Assembly: GCF_052115445.1 (NCBI RefSeq)
Contig: NZ_JBFRGR010000002.1
Coordinates: 558,001-622,000 of the forward strand
Length of the DNA stretch: 64,000 nt
Direction of reading: 5' to 3'
DNA from: Paenibacillus_E sp052115445
GTDB lineage: Bacteria > Bacillota > Bacilli > Paenibacillales > NBRC-103111
Part shown: in pieces, positions 1 to 7,412 of the stretch
How the letters are laid out: each line of letters starts with the position of its first letter
Numbering within the stretch: position 1 is the first letter of the stretch
The notes under the pieces: generated by a model
Told to the model about the DNA's origin: nothing
Database searches by the model: none
The model's input: the letters and a program-made list of their open reading frames with translations, nothing else
Program-made: the position numbers and the translations under genes

Positions 1-522
1 ATATAAACCTGCCTTTTCCCAATTCGCTCCATTTTGATTGGTAAAGACAGGATGATCCAACCTATGCCATTCCAGTAAGTTCTCATCCTCTGTCCATGCG
101 AGTCCCATCACGGCGCCGCCTGCTTCATAGCCCTTATCCGGATAAGCGTGGTAGATCATCCAATAGCGATTGTCTATCTTTTTGAGTCGCGGCAGGTCGT
201 ACAGGAAATTTGACTCCAGCAGCATCCATGATCCGGCAGCACCCACATGATCCCATCTTTCATCCGTGCGCAATCGCGGGAGAATAATCGCCTTATGCTC
301 CCATTCCAACAAATTCGAGCTTGTCGCAAGCGCTGTCTGATATCCTACTCCGTCAAATCCAACGTACATCATATAGAAACAATCCTGATGGGCAAAAACA
401 AAAGGACAATCAACGGCTTGTGAATCAAAATTGCCTTCCGTTCCCGATCCGCTCAATACCGGACGGTCGAGCCTATAGGGTGTATGCAGCTGTGTAAATT
501 GCTCAATATTGATTTTCGACAT
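1..522 (-). CDS. Beta-propeller glycosidase, GH32/43/130 type (3' end off the window)
   Basis: Only about 174 N-terminal residues are present; the rest lies beyond the left edge. There is no signal peptide (it begins MSKINIEQF), so it should act in the cytoplasm, probably on imported oligosaccharides. Visible are repeated propeller-strand motifs: 'DCPFVFAHQDCFYMMYVG', 'TALATSSNLLEWEH', 'RYWMIYHAY' and 'MGLAWTEDENLLEWHR'. This strand pattern, with an Asp-rich first blade, is usual in the five-bladed propeller glycosidases; the exact family cannot be fixed from this part. Two ATGs sit at 525 and 522; AGGTGG at 529-534 is 6 bases before the second, which I prefer. The gene follows the large secreted glycosidase at 599-5527 on the same strand, with a terminator between them. 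Confidence 0.75.
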   Translation of the reverse strand, partial: MSKINIEQFTQLHTPYRLDRPVLSGSGTEGNFDSQAVDCPFVFAHQDCFYMMYVGFDGVGYQTALATSSNLLEWEHKAIILPRLRTDERWDHVGAAGSWMLLESNFLYDLPRLKKIDNRYWMIYHAYPDKGYEAGGAVMGLAWTEDENLLEWHRLDHPVFTNQNGANWEKAGLY

Positions 523-549
523 CATGAACCACCTAGCTTTCTTATTTTG

Positions 550-584
550 TAAAAACACCTGCTCCCATCGAGGGAGCAAGTGTT
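550..584 (-). terminator. Intrinsic terminator of the large GH-A gene
   Basis: A 12-13 bp stem with one mismatch (arms at 554-566 and 572-584, loop around ATCG) is followed on the minus strand by a run of five T (550-554). It lies just after the stop codon of the gene ending at 599 and before the partial propeller gene. Confidence 0.75.
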
Positions 585-598
585 CAGGAATCATTTTA

Positions 599-3500
599 TC
601 AACTGTTTACGATCACAATTAGCTTCCCACTAACCGTAGCTCCAGCATAATTAAGGAGTTCAACTTGGTACTCATACGTACCTTTCGGTTTATTGCGGAT
701 CGCTGTTGTGACTGACTGCGCGCTCGGCGTGCGATCAGCAAGCTGTCGCGTATCGATGAGTATGCCATTTTCATACAGGCGGTAAGTCGTACCATTAGTA
801 CCCCACCACATATTCATGCTGACGTAGAAGTTTCCGTCACCATCCCAATTATCATGGGAGAGAACGGGCACCGCCGGTGCTGCTTGGGTAACCGTTACCG
901 TATGCACATCGCTTCGTGTTGTACCCGATGCGTTGGAAAGCTCCGCATAATAACGGTAAGTACCATTAGGTCGGTACGTAACGGATGTGACGGTAGTTTG
1001 GGCATTCGGCGAATGCGCTGTGAGGGTTTGCGTATCGATCAGTACGTCATTCTCGAAAAGCTTATACGTACTGCCGTTATTTCCCCACCACATGTTCATG
1101 GTGATCGAGTACTTGCCGTCCAGAATTCCCGTGTCGTACCCATTATCATCCGACAACACCGCTTTTCCAGGAGCATCCTGAGGATTCGGTTTCGGCGAAG
1201 GCTTCACCGTAACGCCCCCATTCCCCTCACTATGAAGGAAATACGTGGCATCATTCTGATTGAACGAAACTTGAACCGGATATACCTTTTCCTGATCCGC
1301 GTTCGCTTCCAATTGGATGGTGTAGTTGAGCAGTGCTATCCCATTCACATCGGTAACAGCCGTTCCGATCGTATTCTCGTATACCGCAAAGGACACGGCT
1401 TCCCCGGCAATCGCATGCCCATTCCTATCCTGCAATGTAGCCCTTAATTCTACGGAATCATTTAGCTTTCCTTCCGCATTAGAGGCTGCCAGTATCGTGC
1501 TATGGTACAGTTTGAAAGGAATCGTTTGCTCGGTCGCATTTCCGGCCTGATCAACAGCTTGTACGTATAACGTATGGTTCCCTTTGCTAGTCACGGGGGT
1601 GCCAGATATCCAGACTTCCTCATCCAAAAGCGTGCGAACGGTTTGCAAGTCACCGTCTTCATCCTCGGCTCTCACGACTGGAATTACTTGATCCGTGTAG
1701 TTCCCCCCTGCCGTTACCCCTTCCATGGTGATGACGGGAGGCGTTGGCGCTTTAATCCATTGAACCGTTCTGAATTTTTTGGGATCTTTGGTTTCACCAA
1801 TGCCAGAACCCCACTCGATATATCCTTTACGACCGGTACCATCGTTATCATTTACGACCAATGAGAAGCTGAAGGCCCCATTCGTTTCCGGTTTAATCGG
1901 CGCAAGCTCCGACCATGGAAGCGCGAGTTCATAGACCGTAACCTTTTGTGCTTCATCGCGCGATACCTGCAAAGAGCCGTTCGTCACAAGCTCCCTGACG
2001 CTGGTATTAGGCGATGAATAACGAAAGATTTGCGGCCTTTGCGGTGTTTGGGATAGTCCAATTTCATACCATCCCAAATTCTCTCCAGGGATACCCGCCA
2101 TCGCAGCAAACTGCAGGCTGTCATTTTTCCAAATTTCCGCTCCGCTTATAGATGTATAATTCACATCGTCAATGATTTTCGCGGTCAAATAGAAATAATC
2201 CCGATCCCAATTCACCCATACGCTGCCGTCCAAATCCGTTGGACCTGTGTAATTTTGCATTTTTACCGTTCCTTGCGACAATTGGGCGACTGGCGGCGAC
2301 GCTATGATCGCTGGGTCAGCCAAGCCGTCAAGCTGCAGCGTACCAGGAAGGATCGGATTGAAATCCAGCTTCCCTCCATAAACGAAGGATGCTTTTCCGT
2401 CAAATTGGACAGTCACTTGCACTTGGTTGCTGACGCCGTAATTAAACCCGCTGAGCGGAATATCAAACGTCTTGGTGGTGTCTGGAGGAATCACATCGTT
2501 CAAATTCTGTGTTCCTGACTGCGTACCAAACTGCCAATCGGCTTTCCTGACGGTTAGCCCTTGCTGCTTGGAATAGTTCTGGATTTGGATCTTCAATGCT
2601 TCCCCTTTCGTATTCACATCTGTAATAACAGGGATGATTCTTGCACGATAGGAAGGGAGGGTCTGAATCGCATGCTTCAGTCTTCCAATTCGGTTCCCAC
2701 TCACGGTCAAATCGCCTGTTACATAGCGAATGCCTTCCTGGCTCAATCCAGGCAGGGCAAATGGCTGTGACGCATTCTGACCGGCTCCCGCGTACAAAGG
2801 ATAGGTTGAGCCTTCCACAGTAAATGTTGCAGTCAGCGGCGATGTGGATGCATTATTTGCTTCCACACTCAGCAATACTGGCTCACCAGTTACGGCTTCT
2901 GCTCCCGTCAATGCGAACGTCGAATCGACCGCAATACCGTCAATATCGCTTTGAATGTAAATAGGTTCGGCGGTTAGTGTCATATACACTTTGCCATTCA
3001 GTGGTGTAAAGGTTTCCGTGTTCCCCATGATATCCGTGACTTGAATCGGTACATTCGTTTGAATGGCTGCCTGCACGGGGGTATTGGCCCAAACAACCCT
3101 TAGCTTCTGGCCGTTTTTATCAAATTTGTAGCTGGTTATGCCCGTACCGACGGTTTCTTGTTCGACAAATGAGGCTCCAATTAATTCTCGGGTCATCGCC
3201 CCGTAAGCCGCATAGGCTGGTTTCGGCGTGAATTGGCCCTTGGGATCGTTCTGATGTCGAATGAGACCAAAATTATTTTCGCCATAGTCGGCTTGCATGC
3301 CATCGTTCATCAAGTCGTACCAGAACACTTTCTCGACGCCGGCGCCCAGCGCCTGCACATAGGCACGCACCAAATAATCCGCTTGCGTTTTTTCGACTAC
3401 GCCCGTGGTGCCAATGTGTGTCGGCCAGCCGACTTCTGTAATCCAAAGCGGTTTATCTTGACCTTGATTATATTTCCGGATCAAGCTTTTCGCATCAAGC

Positions 3501-5527
3501 ACAGCCTGCAGCATGCCATCTGGAGTTAGATTGTATGGATGGATGGAAACTGCATCCATGTACTGAAGTCCGCCAAGCTTAAACACTTCCTCCATCCAGG
3601 GGATATCGACAGCTGTTGCCATGCCGACTACGGTGACGTCCGGTCTGGCAGCTTTCACCGTCTCGTAGGTCTTCTTCAGCAGTTTAAAATAATAGTCTGG
3701 ACGTGAGTCTGCCGGACCGTTCCCCCGATCACCGAAACCTCCGTTGAACTCATTGTAGACTTCCACCCATTCCATCTGATTGCCATATAAGTCCAACAAA
3801 GCCTTGCCATAATTGGCGAACCCCTGACGGCCATCGTCTGAATAGGGCGTACTGTCTTGATCGTAAAACGGATTCGTAAAGTCAAGGGTGATGAACGGCT
3901 TTAGGCCGTCTTGCTGCGTTTTCCGCATAAAGGCATCACGGCCTGGCGGCTTCTGATATTTCCCTTTTTCATATTCAACATCTACCCATGTAATTTCGTC
4001 ACGGACATTTTTGGCCCCCGCCCGCTTCAACAGCGTACTTAACTCAGGCGTCCATCCGGAGCTTGTTCTAGCAAGGTGAGTGGATACCCCAAATGGAGAG
4101 TTGTCTGCCAGAGTTGGGTCATCAGCCGCCAAGCGGGCAAACGAAATGTCCGTACTCTGAATCGTTTGACCCCCCTTCTTCGCAGCAACAGATAGCTTAT
4201 AATAACCAAGCTGCTGAACAGGAATCGTCAAATTCAATTGTCCGCCCTGCACCGCCTCGGTGCCTGCCAATACTTGATGATCCAAATGATCATAAACGCT
4301 CCAGCTTACCGTATCTCCCCTTGTTGTGAGAGGAAAGGATGCAGGCTCACTCGCCAGGAAGACATTCCCCAATTGGGACTGCTGAACGGCCAAATCCGGG
4401 AAGGAACCGGTCGCAACGACATTGTCGAAGCGGATATCCCCGCTTGTTTTGCCGCTGACCAGACCGGACTTCTCCACCAAGAGCCCGATTGCCTGGGCGG
4501 GACCATGCCATACCCCGTCGTTTGCCCCGCTGTAATGCAAATAGCTTGTGCCGGCGTTAAAGGTCCACACTTCGATTTTTTGCCAATCGCCGGTAGGCGC
4601 CAAGGAGATTTTCTGCTGATGTACCTGCCCGGTCGAGTCCTTCACCAGCAGCAGGACCACAGAATAATCGGACGTTTTGACCCAGAACGACAGTTTCTTC
4701 AGATCTATAGGCGTAGAAAAGCTTCGTCCGAGCGAAACATTCAGCCCGCCAGCGCTGAAATTCCCGCTCAGCTTGCCTGAGTAAGCACCCGACTTGATCT
4801 CGGCCGTATCCCGTATATATTCGCCCTTGGCTCCGCCTTGCGAGGCCAGCGACCATATGTCGAAGCCGTTCTCGAAGGTGCCGATGGCGTTCTCCCATAC
4901 GGTCTCCTGAGGCGGCGCCATTACCGACACATCGTCTATCCAAGCGTCTCCGCTCGTTTTGCCGCCGATCAAATTAGACTTTTCCAGCAAAAAGGAGATG
5001 CCAATAACGGGACCGTGCCATTTGCCGTCGTTGGCACCGCCGAAATGCAGATAGTTCGTGCCAATGTTGAAGGTGCTAATTTCGATCTTCTGCCAATTGG
5101 CATTCGCCAGCGCGATCTTCCGCTGATGCACCTGTCCGGTCGAATCAACTACCCGAAGCGTAACCCCGGAGGCGTCGGCCGACTTCAGCCAAAACTCCAG
5201 CTTCCGCATATCCAAGGGCAGAAAATTTTTACTGATGGCTACATATTTGCCGCCCGCACTGAAATCGCCATGTAACTTCCCCGAAAAGGTCCCGGATCTC
5301 GGAGCCGACGCATCCCGTCCATACGCGCCTTGGGCTCCCGGAAACTCGGATCCCAAGCTGAAATTCCAAAGTTCTTCATCGCTTTCAAAATTGCCGATCG
5401 TTGCGCTTTGCAAGGCTTCCTCCGCTTGAACCGTTGTCACATTTCCTCCCGGCAGAAGTCCGTTCATAGGCAAGGAGGACAAAAGCAGGACCAGAACCAA
5501 GCTTACCATCCACTTTTTCATTTCCAA
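599..5527 (-). CDS. Secreted multi-domain clan GH-A glycoside hydrolase with CBMs
   Basis: Secreted enzyme of about 1642 residues. Order: signal peptide (KKWMVSLVLVLLL, cleavage near VQAEE), two tandem CBM-like beta-sandwich repeats (about 43-205 and 213-375), a linker domain, a TIM barrel (about 472-780), a CBM9-like domain (about 1066-1257), Ig/Big-like modules, and two C-terminal repeats of the chitinase-A/Fn3 type sharing 'MNMWWG.NG.TY.L.EN'. Likely acid/base Glu is in 'VYNEFNGG' and nucleophile Glu in 'WITEVGWPT', the clan GH-A pattern (GH5/GH39-like); substrate unknown, plant polysaccharide by context. Start: the leader aligns base for base with that of the 7413-11501 gene, where ATG lies 8 bases after GGGAG; here the same position is TTG (5527). 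ATG at 5521 is the alternative. A cre-like site lies about 97 bases upstream. No SLH or dockerin, so it is probably released. Confidence 0.85.
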   Translation of the reverse strand: MEMKKWMVSLVLVLLLSSLPMNGLLPGGNVTTVQAEEALQSATIGNFESDEELWNFSLGSEFPGAQGAYGRDASAPRSGTFSGKLHGDFSAGGKYVAISKNFLPLDMRKLEFWLKSADASGVTLRVVDSTGQVHQRKIALANANWQKIEISTFNIGTNYLHFGGANDGKWHGPVIGISFLLEKSNLIGGKTSGDAWIDDVSVMAPPQETVWENAIGTFENGFDIWSLASQGGAKGEYIRDTAEIKSGAYSGKLSGNFSAGGLNVSLGRSFSTPIDLKKLSFWVKTSDYSVVLLLVKDSTGQVHQQKISLAPTGDWQKIEVWTFNAGTSYLHYSGANDGVWHGPAQAIGLLVEKSGLVSGKTSGDIRFDNVVATGSFPDLAVQQSQLGNVFLASEPASFPLTTRGDTVSWSVYDHLDHQVLAGTEAVQGGQLNLTIPVQQLGYYKLSVAAKKGGQTIQSTDISFARLAADDPTLADNSPFGVSTHLARTSSGWTPELSTLLKRAGAKNVRDEITWVDVEYEKGKYQKPPGRDAFMRKTQQDGLKPFITLDFTNPFYDQDSTPYSDDGRQGFANYGKALLDLYGNQMEWVEVYNEFNGGFGDRGNGPADSRPDYYFKLLKKTYETVKAARPDVTVVGMATAVDIPWMEEVFKLGGLQYMDAVSIHPYNLTPDGMLQAVLDAKSLIRKYNQGQDKPLWITEVGWPTHIGTTGVVEKTQADYLVRAYVQALGAGVEKVFWYDLMNDGMQADYGENNFGLIRHQNDPKGQFTPKPAYAAYGAMTRELIGASFVEQETVGTGITSYKFDKNGQKLRVVWANTPVQAAIQTNVPIQVTDIMGNTETFTPLNGKVYMTLTAEPIYIQSDIDGIAVDSTFALTGAEAVTGEPVLLSVEANNASTSPLTATFTVEGSTYPLYAGAGQNASQPFALPGLSQEGIRYVTGDLTVSGNRIGRLKHAIQTLPSYRARIIPVITDVNTKGEALKIQIQNYSKQQGLTVRKADWQFGTQSGTQNLNDVIPPDTTKTFDIPLSGFNYGVSNQVQVTVQFDGKASFVYGGKLDFNPILPGTLQLDGLADPAIIASPPVAQLSQGTVKMQNYTGPTDLDGSVWVNWDRDYFYLTAKIIDDVNYTSISGAEIWKNDSLQFAAMAGIPGENLGWYEIGLSQTPQRPQIFRYSSPNTSVRELVTNGSLQVSRDEAQKVTVYELALPWSELAPIKPETNGAFSFSLVVNDNDGTGRKGYIEWGSGIGETKDPKKFRTVQWIKAPTPPVITMEGVTAGGNYTDQVIPVVRAEDEDGDLQTVRTLLDEEVWISGTPVTSKGNHTLYVQAVDQAGNATEQTIPFKLYHSTILAASNAEGKLNDSVELRATLQDRNGHAIAGEAVSFAVYENTIGTAVTDVNGIALLNYTIQLEANADQEKVYPVQVSFNQNDATYFLHSEGNGGVTVKPSPKPNPQDAPGKAVLSDDNGYDTGILDGKYSITMNMWWGNNGSTYKLFENDVLIDTQTLTAHSPNAQTTVTSVTYRPNGTYRYYAELSNASGTTRSDVHTVTVTQAAPAVPVLSHDNWDGDGNFYVSMNMWWGTNGTTYRLYENGILIDTRQLADRTPSAQSVTTAIRNKPKGTYEYQVELLNYAGATVSGKLIVIVNS

Positions 5528-5623
5528 TTCATTCACTCCCTCATTTGTCATTTTCCATCTAATCGGTATCCCTATCACCGGTCCGTTCCCGGAGTTCGAC
5601 TATCACATGATGGACTTAAATTA

Positions 5624-5637
5624 AGAAAGCGTTTTCA
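5624..5637 (-). promoter_or_regulatory. cre-like site upstream of the large GH-A gene
   Basis: AGAAAGCGTTTTCA matches 13 of 14 positions of the CcpA operator consensus TGWAANCGNTNWCA (only the first base differs). It lies about 97 bases before the proposed TTG start, a usual place for catabolite repression of a polysaccharide-degrading gene. Confidence 0.6.
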
Positions 5638-5639
5638 TT

Positions 5640-5862
5640 TTGCAGCTTACATAGCAACTCGGATTGTTTCGTTGCCGTGTTGATGAGCCCATATCTCGTG
5701 CCCAACATATTTGACTGGTCGTCAGCTCTCCTCCCTTTTCTGCGAATAGAGGTTGCTCTTTTCCCCGGTCCCGTTTCGACCACCCAAAGTCGATCTGGAA
5801 TTTACTCCGTTGCACCCTCATGCGTGAAGAACACCTGATTCGGATCAATCGGATTGATCGTT
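5640..5862 (-). pseudogene. Degraded fragment of an oligogalacturonate lyase-like gene
   Basis: The DNA closely matches two separate pieces of the intact PL22-like gene at 19256-20350. Bases 5643-5688 match about 19388-19432, then jump to the equivalent of about 19634-19803 (5689-5862). The junction sits on a short shared GAGC, as expected of a microhomology deletion. On the minus strand pieces of protein such as 'DRLWVV' and the threonine-rich end 'INTATKQSELLC' can be read, but stops and frameshifts break the frame. It is a dead relic of a second copy of that gene, and it runs directly into the repeat at 5863-5998. Confidence 0.8.
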
Positions 5863-5998
5863 GTTAGCCAGATGTAATTCGGCTTGAACCCACCATACCA
5901 ACCGCCGTTTTTTATGGAAAGCTTCACTTCTTGATGTTCTCAGCTTCTTTTGATTCTAGTGCTACACATTTTTTGCACCACTATTCTTTTCATGATAC
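5863..5998 (-). repeat. Second copy of the leader of the pectin-type ABC operon
   Basis: About 135 bases match 26395-26530, the untranslated leader and promoter region of the permease gene starting at 26372, in the same orientation. Shared blocks include 'attcggcttgaacccacca', 'gaaagcttcacttcttgatg' and 'ctattcttttcatgata'. Homology ends abruptly after 'catgata'. No gene follows this copy. With the adjacent lyase fragment it marks a deleted duplicate of the 19-26 kb locus. Confidence 0.85.
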
Positions 5999-6042
5999 AA
6001 AAGCACTTAATCATCAAGTTTCCTCCATATTCACAACACAAA

Positions 6043-6070
6043 TAAGCGCTCACACAATAGTGAACGCTTA
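6043..6070 (-). terminator. Terminator of the cohesin-SLH gene
   Basis: Arms TAAGCGCTCAC (6043-6053) and GTGAACGCTTA (6060-6070) pair with one mismatch. On the minus strand the stem is followed by a T-rich stretch (TTTGTGTTGTG). It lies about 50 bases after the stop of the 6119-7282 gene. The T run is interrupted, so strength is uncertain. Confidence 0.55.
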
Positions 6071-6118
6071 ACGCTCCAAATCCAACTGAACCCCCGTACT
6101 TCCGAAATTTAGCTTAGG

Positions 6119-7282
6119 TTAGTTCAAGCTATCCAAAAGTGTTTTCATTTGAGGATCAAGGTTCAATGCATTCAGAATGATTGTAAGTGCCTCTGCACGT
6201 GTGGAGTTGCCTTGCGGATCGAATATCCCATCATTCTTCCCGCTGATGATGCCTGCCTCTGCTGCATCTTTAATTTGATTCATTGCATAGGAGCTTGCAC
6301 TTGCCATATCGGCAAAGTTCCCCTTGGAAGTATCCTTGTCCGCTTTACTCAAGTTGACAATTCGGGACAACATAACGACCATTTCTTCTCGGCTGATCGT
6401 TGTGTCCGGCTTGAAGGTTCCGTCTCCGTAACCGGCAATCACACCTGCGCTAGCAAGTTTCTCAATAGCGCTTTTAGCCCAATGGTTGTCAATATCGTTC
6501 AGAACAAGTAAATGATTCGTGTCGCCACTGATATCGAATACGCGCGAGATCATCATTGCAAATTCGGCGCGTGTAATTTTGCCATCCGGTTGAAAAGTTC
6601 CATTTTCATACCCATCGATAACGTGCAGTTTCACGAACGTATCGATGGTCTTTTCAGCCCAGTGCCCTTTAATGTCAGCCAGTTCAATCTTGGCAATAGA
6701 TTTGTTAGCTTCCTTTACTTTGGACTCGAAAGCATGAACTAAGTTTATTACATTGACAATATCACTATTGAATACATCCACCGCTGGTTTACCGCTGTTA
6801 CCCGATGCCTTTACAAGAACCGATAGCTTGCTTTTAATCGAAACCATATTAGGCACTAATTGCGAATTCATTAGTTTCACACTGTCCAGTTCAATATCGG
6901 CCGAACCCTGATTAACCGCATGAAATGTCAGCGTAGCCAGTGTTACATCCCCGGACTCGCCTGATTTATTGCCGATATGCGTATGTGCGATTTGAATCTT
7001 ATTCCCGTTTACAATCGGATTAACCGTATAGCCTTCACTTCTACCAACACTCTTTACAAACTTCAGATGGCTGGTATCAAAGGATAAATTGACCTCATAT
7101 GCGTACATATCACTTAATTGTTTTCCGCTTACCGTCACCTGGAAGTCATTTCCTTCAGAAACACTTTGGTTCGTGATGGAAAGTAAAAAGGTTGCTCCGG
7201 AGTTTGCATGTATAACGATTTGAGGAAGTAAGAGCATAGTCAAAAGTAACGTCAGACTGAATACGAGAAGTTTTTTTAACAT
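6119..7282 (-). CDS. Surface anchor protein: cohesin domain plus three SLH repeats
   Basis: 387 residues. A signal peptide (1-26, LLVFSLTLLLTMLLLPQIV) leads into a cohesin-like beta-sandwich (about 29-155) with the usual features: 'EGNDFQVTVSG' near the start, 'FDTSHLKFVKS' in the middle, and 'GDVTLATLTFHA' before the last strands. After a short linker come three SLH repeats (about 201-245, 262-305, 325-372), each with a GY.NG/GYGDG/GKNDG turn, F.P and a TRAE or SREE motif; these bind pyruvylated wall polymer. There is no catalytic domain. The layout is that of an anchoring scaffoldin with one docking site. The next gene upstream encodes an enzyme ending in a dockerin, a natural candidate partner. 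The ribosome binding site is weak and distant (AAAGGG). Binding between the two is not shown by sequence. Confidence 0.85.
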   Translation of the reverse strand: MLKKLLVFSLTLLLTMLLLPQIVIHANSGATFLLSITNQSVSEGNDFQVTVSGKQLSDMYAYEVNLSFDTSHLKFVKSVGRSEGYTVNPIVNGNKIQIAHTHIGNKSGESGDVTLATLTFHAVNQGSADIELDSVKLMNSQLVPNMVSIKSKLSVLVKASGNSGKPAVDVFNSDIVNVINLVHAFESKVKEANKSIAKIELADIKGHWAEKTIDTFVKLHVIDGYENGTFQPDGKITRAEFAMMISRVFDISGDTNHLLVLNDIDNHWAKSAIEKLASAGVIAGYGDGTFKPDTTISREEMVVMLSRIVNLSKADKDTSKGNFADMASASSYAMNQIKDAAEAGIISGKNDGIFDPQGNSTRAEALTIILNALNLDPQMKTLLDSLN

Positions 7283-7322
7283 CGATGAAGTTCGCCCTTT
7301 CGGTACATATTTCTGAATAATT

Positions 7323-7351
7323 GGAGGGAGAGCGTATTCAGCTCTCCCTCC
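7323..7351 (-). other. Perfect 11-bp hairpin between dockerin enzyme and cohesin anchor
   Basis: GGAGGGAGAGC (7323-7333) and GCTCTCCCTCC (7341-7351) pair perfectly around a 7-base loop. Neither side carries a proper T run, so it is a poor intrinsic terminator. In an mRNA reading through from the dockerin gene it would lie about 40 bases before the anchor start codon and could act in RNA processing or stability, giving unequal amounts of the two products. Confidence 0.6.
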
Positions 7352-7412
7352 ACACTCCTATCTTCGCTAATGCGAGTAAAAATCCATTCCAGTAAACATG
7401 ATGCGTGGTTTT

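Noticed and set aside
4557..4943. Other-frame and antisense open stretches within the large GH-A, GH43 and dockerin genes
   Set aside because: They overlap clearly conserved domains and show no start signals or family motifs; they are shadows.
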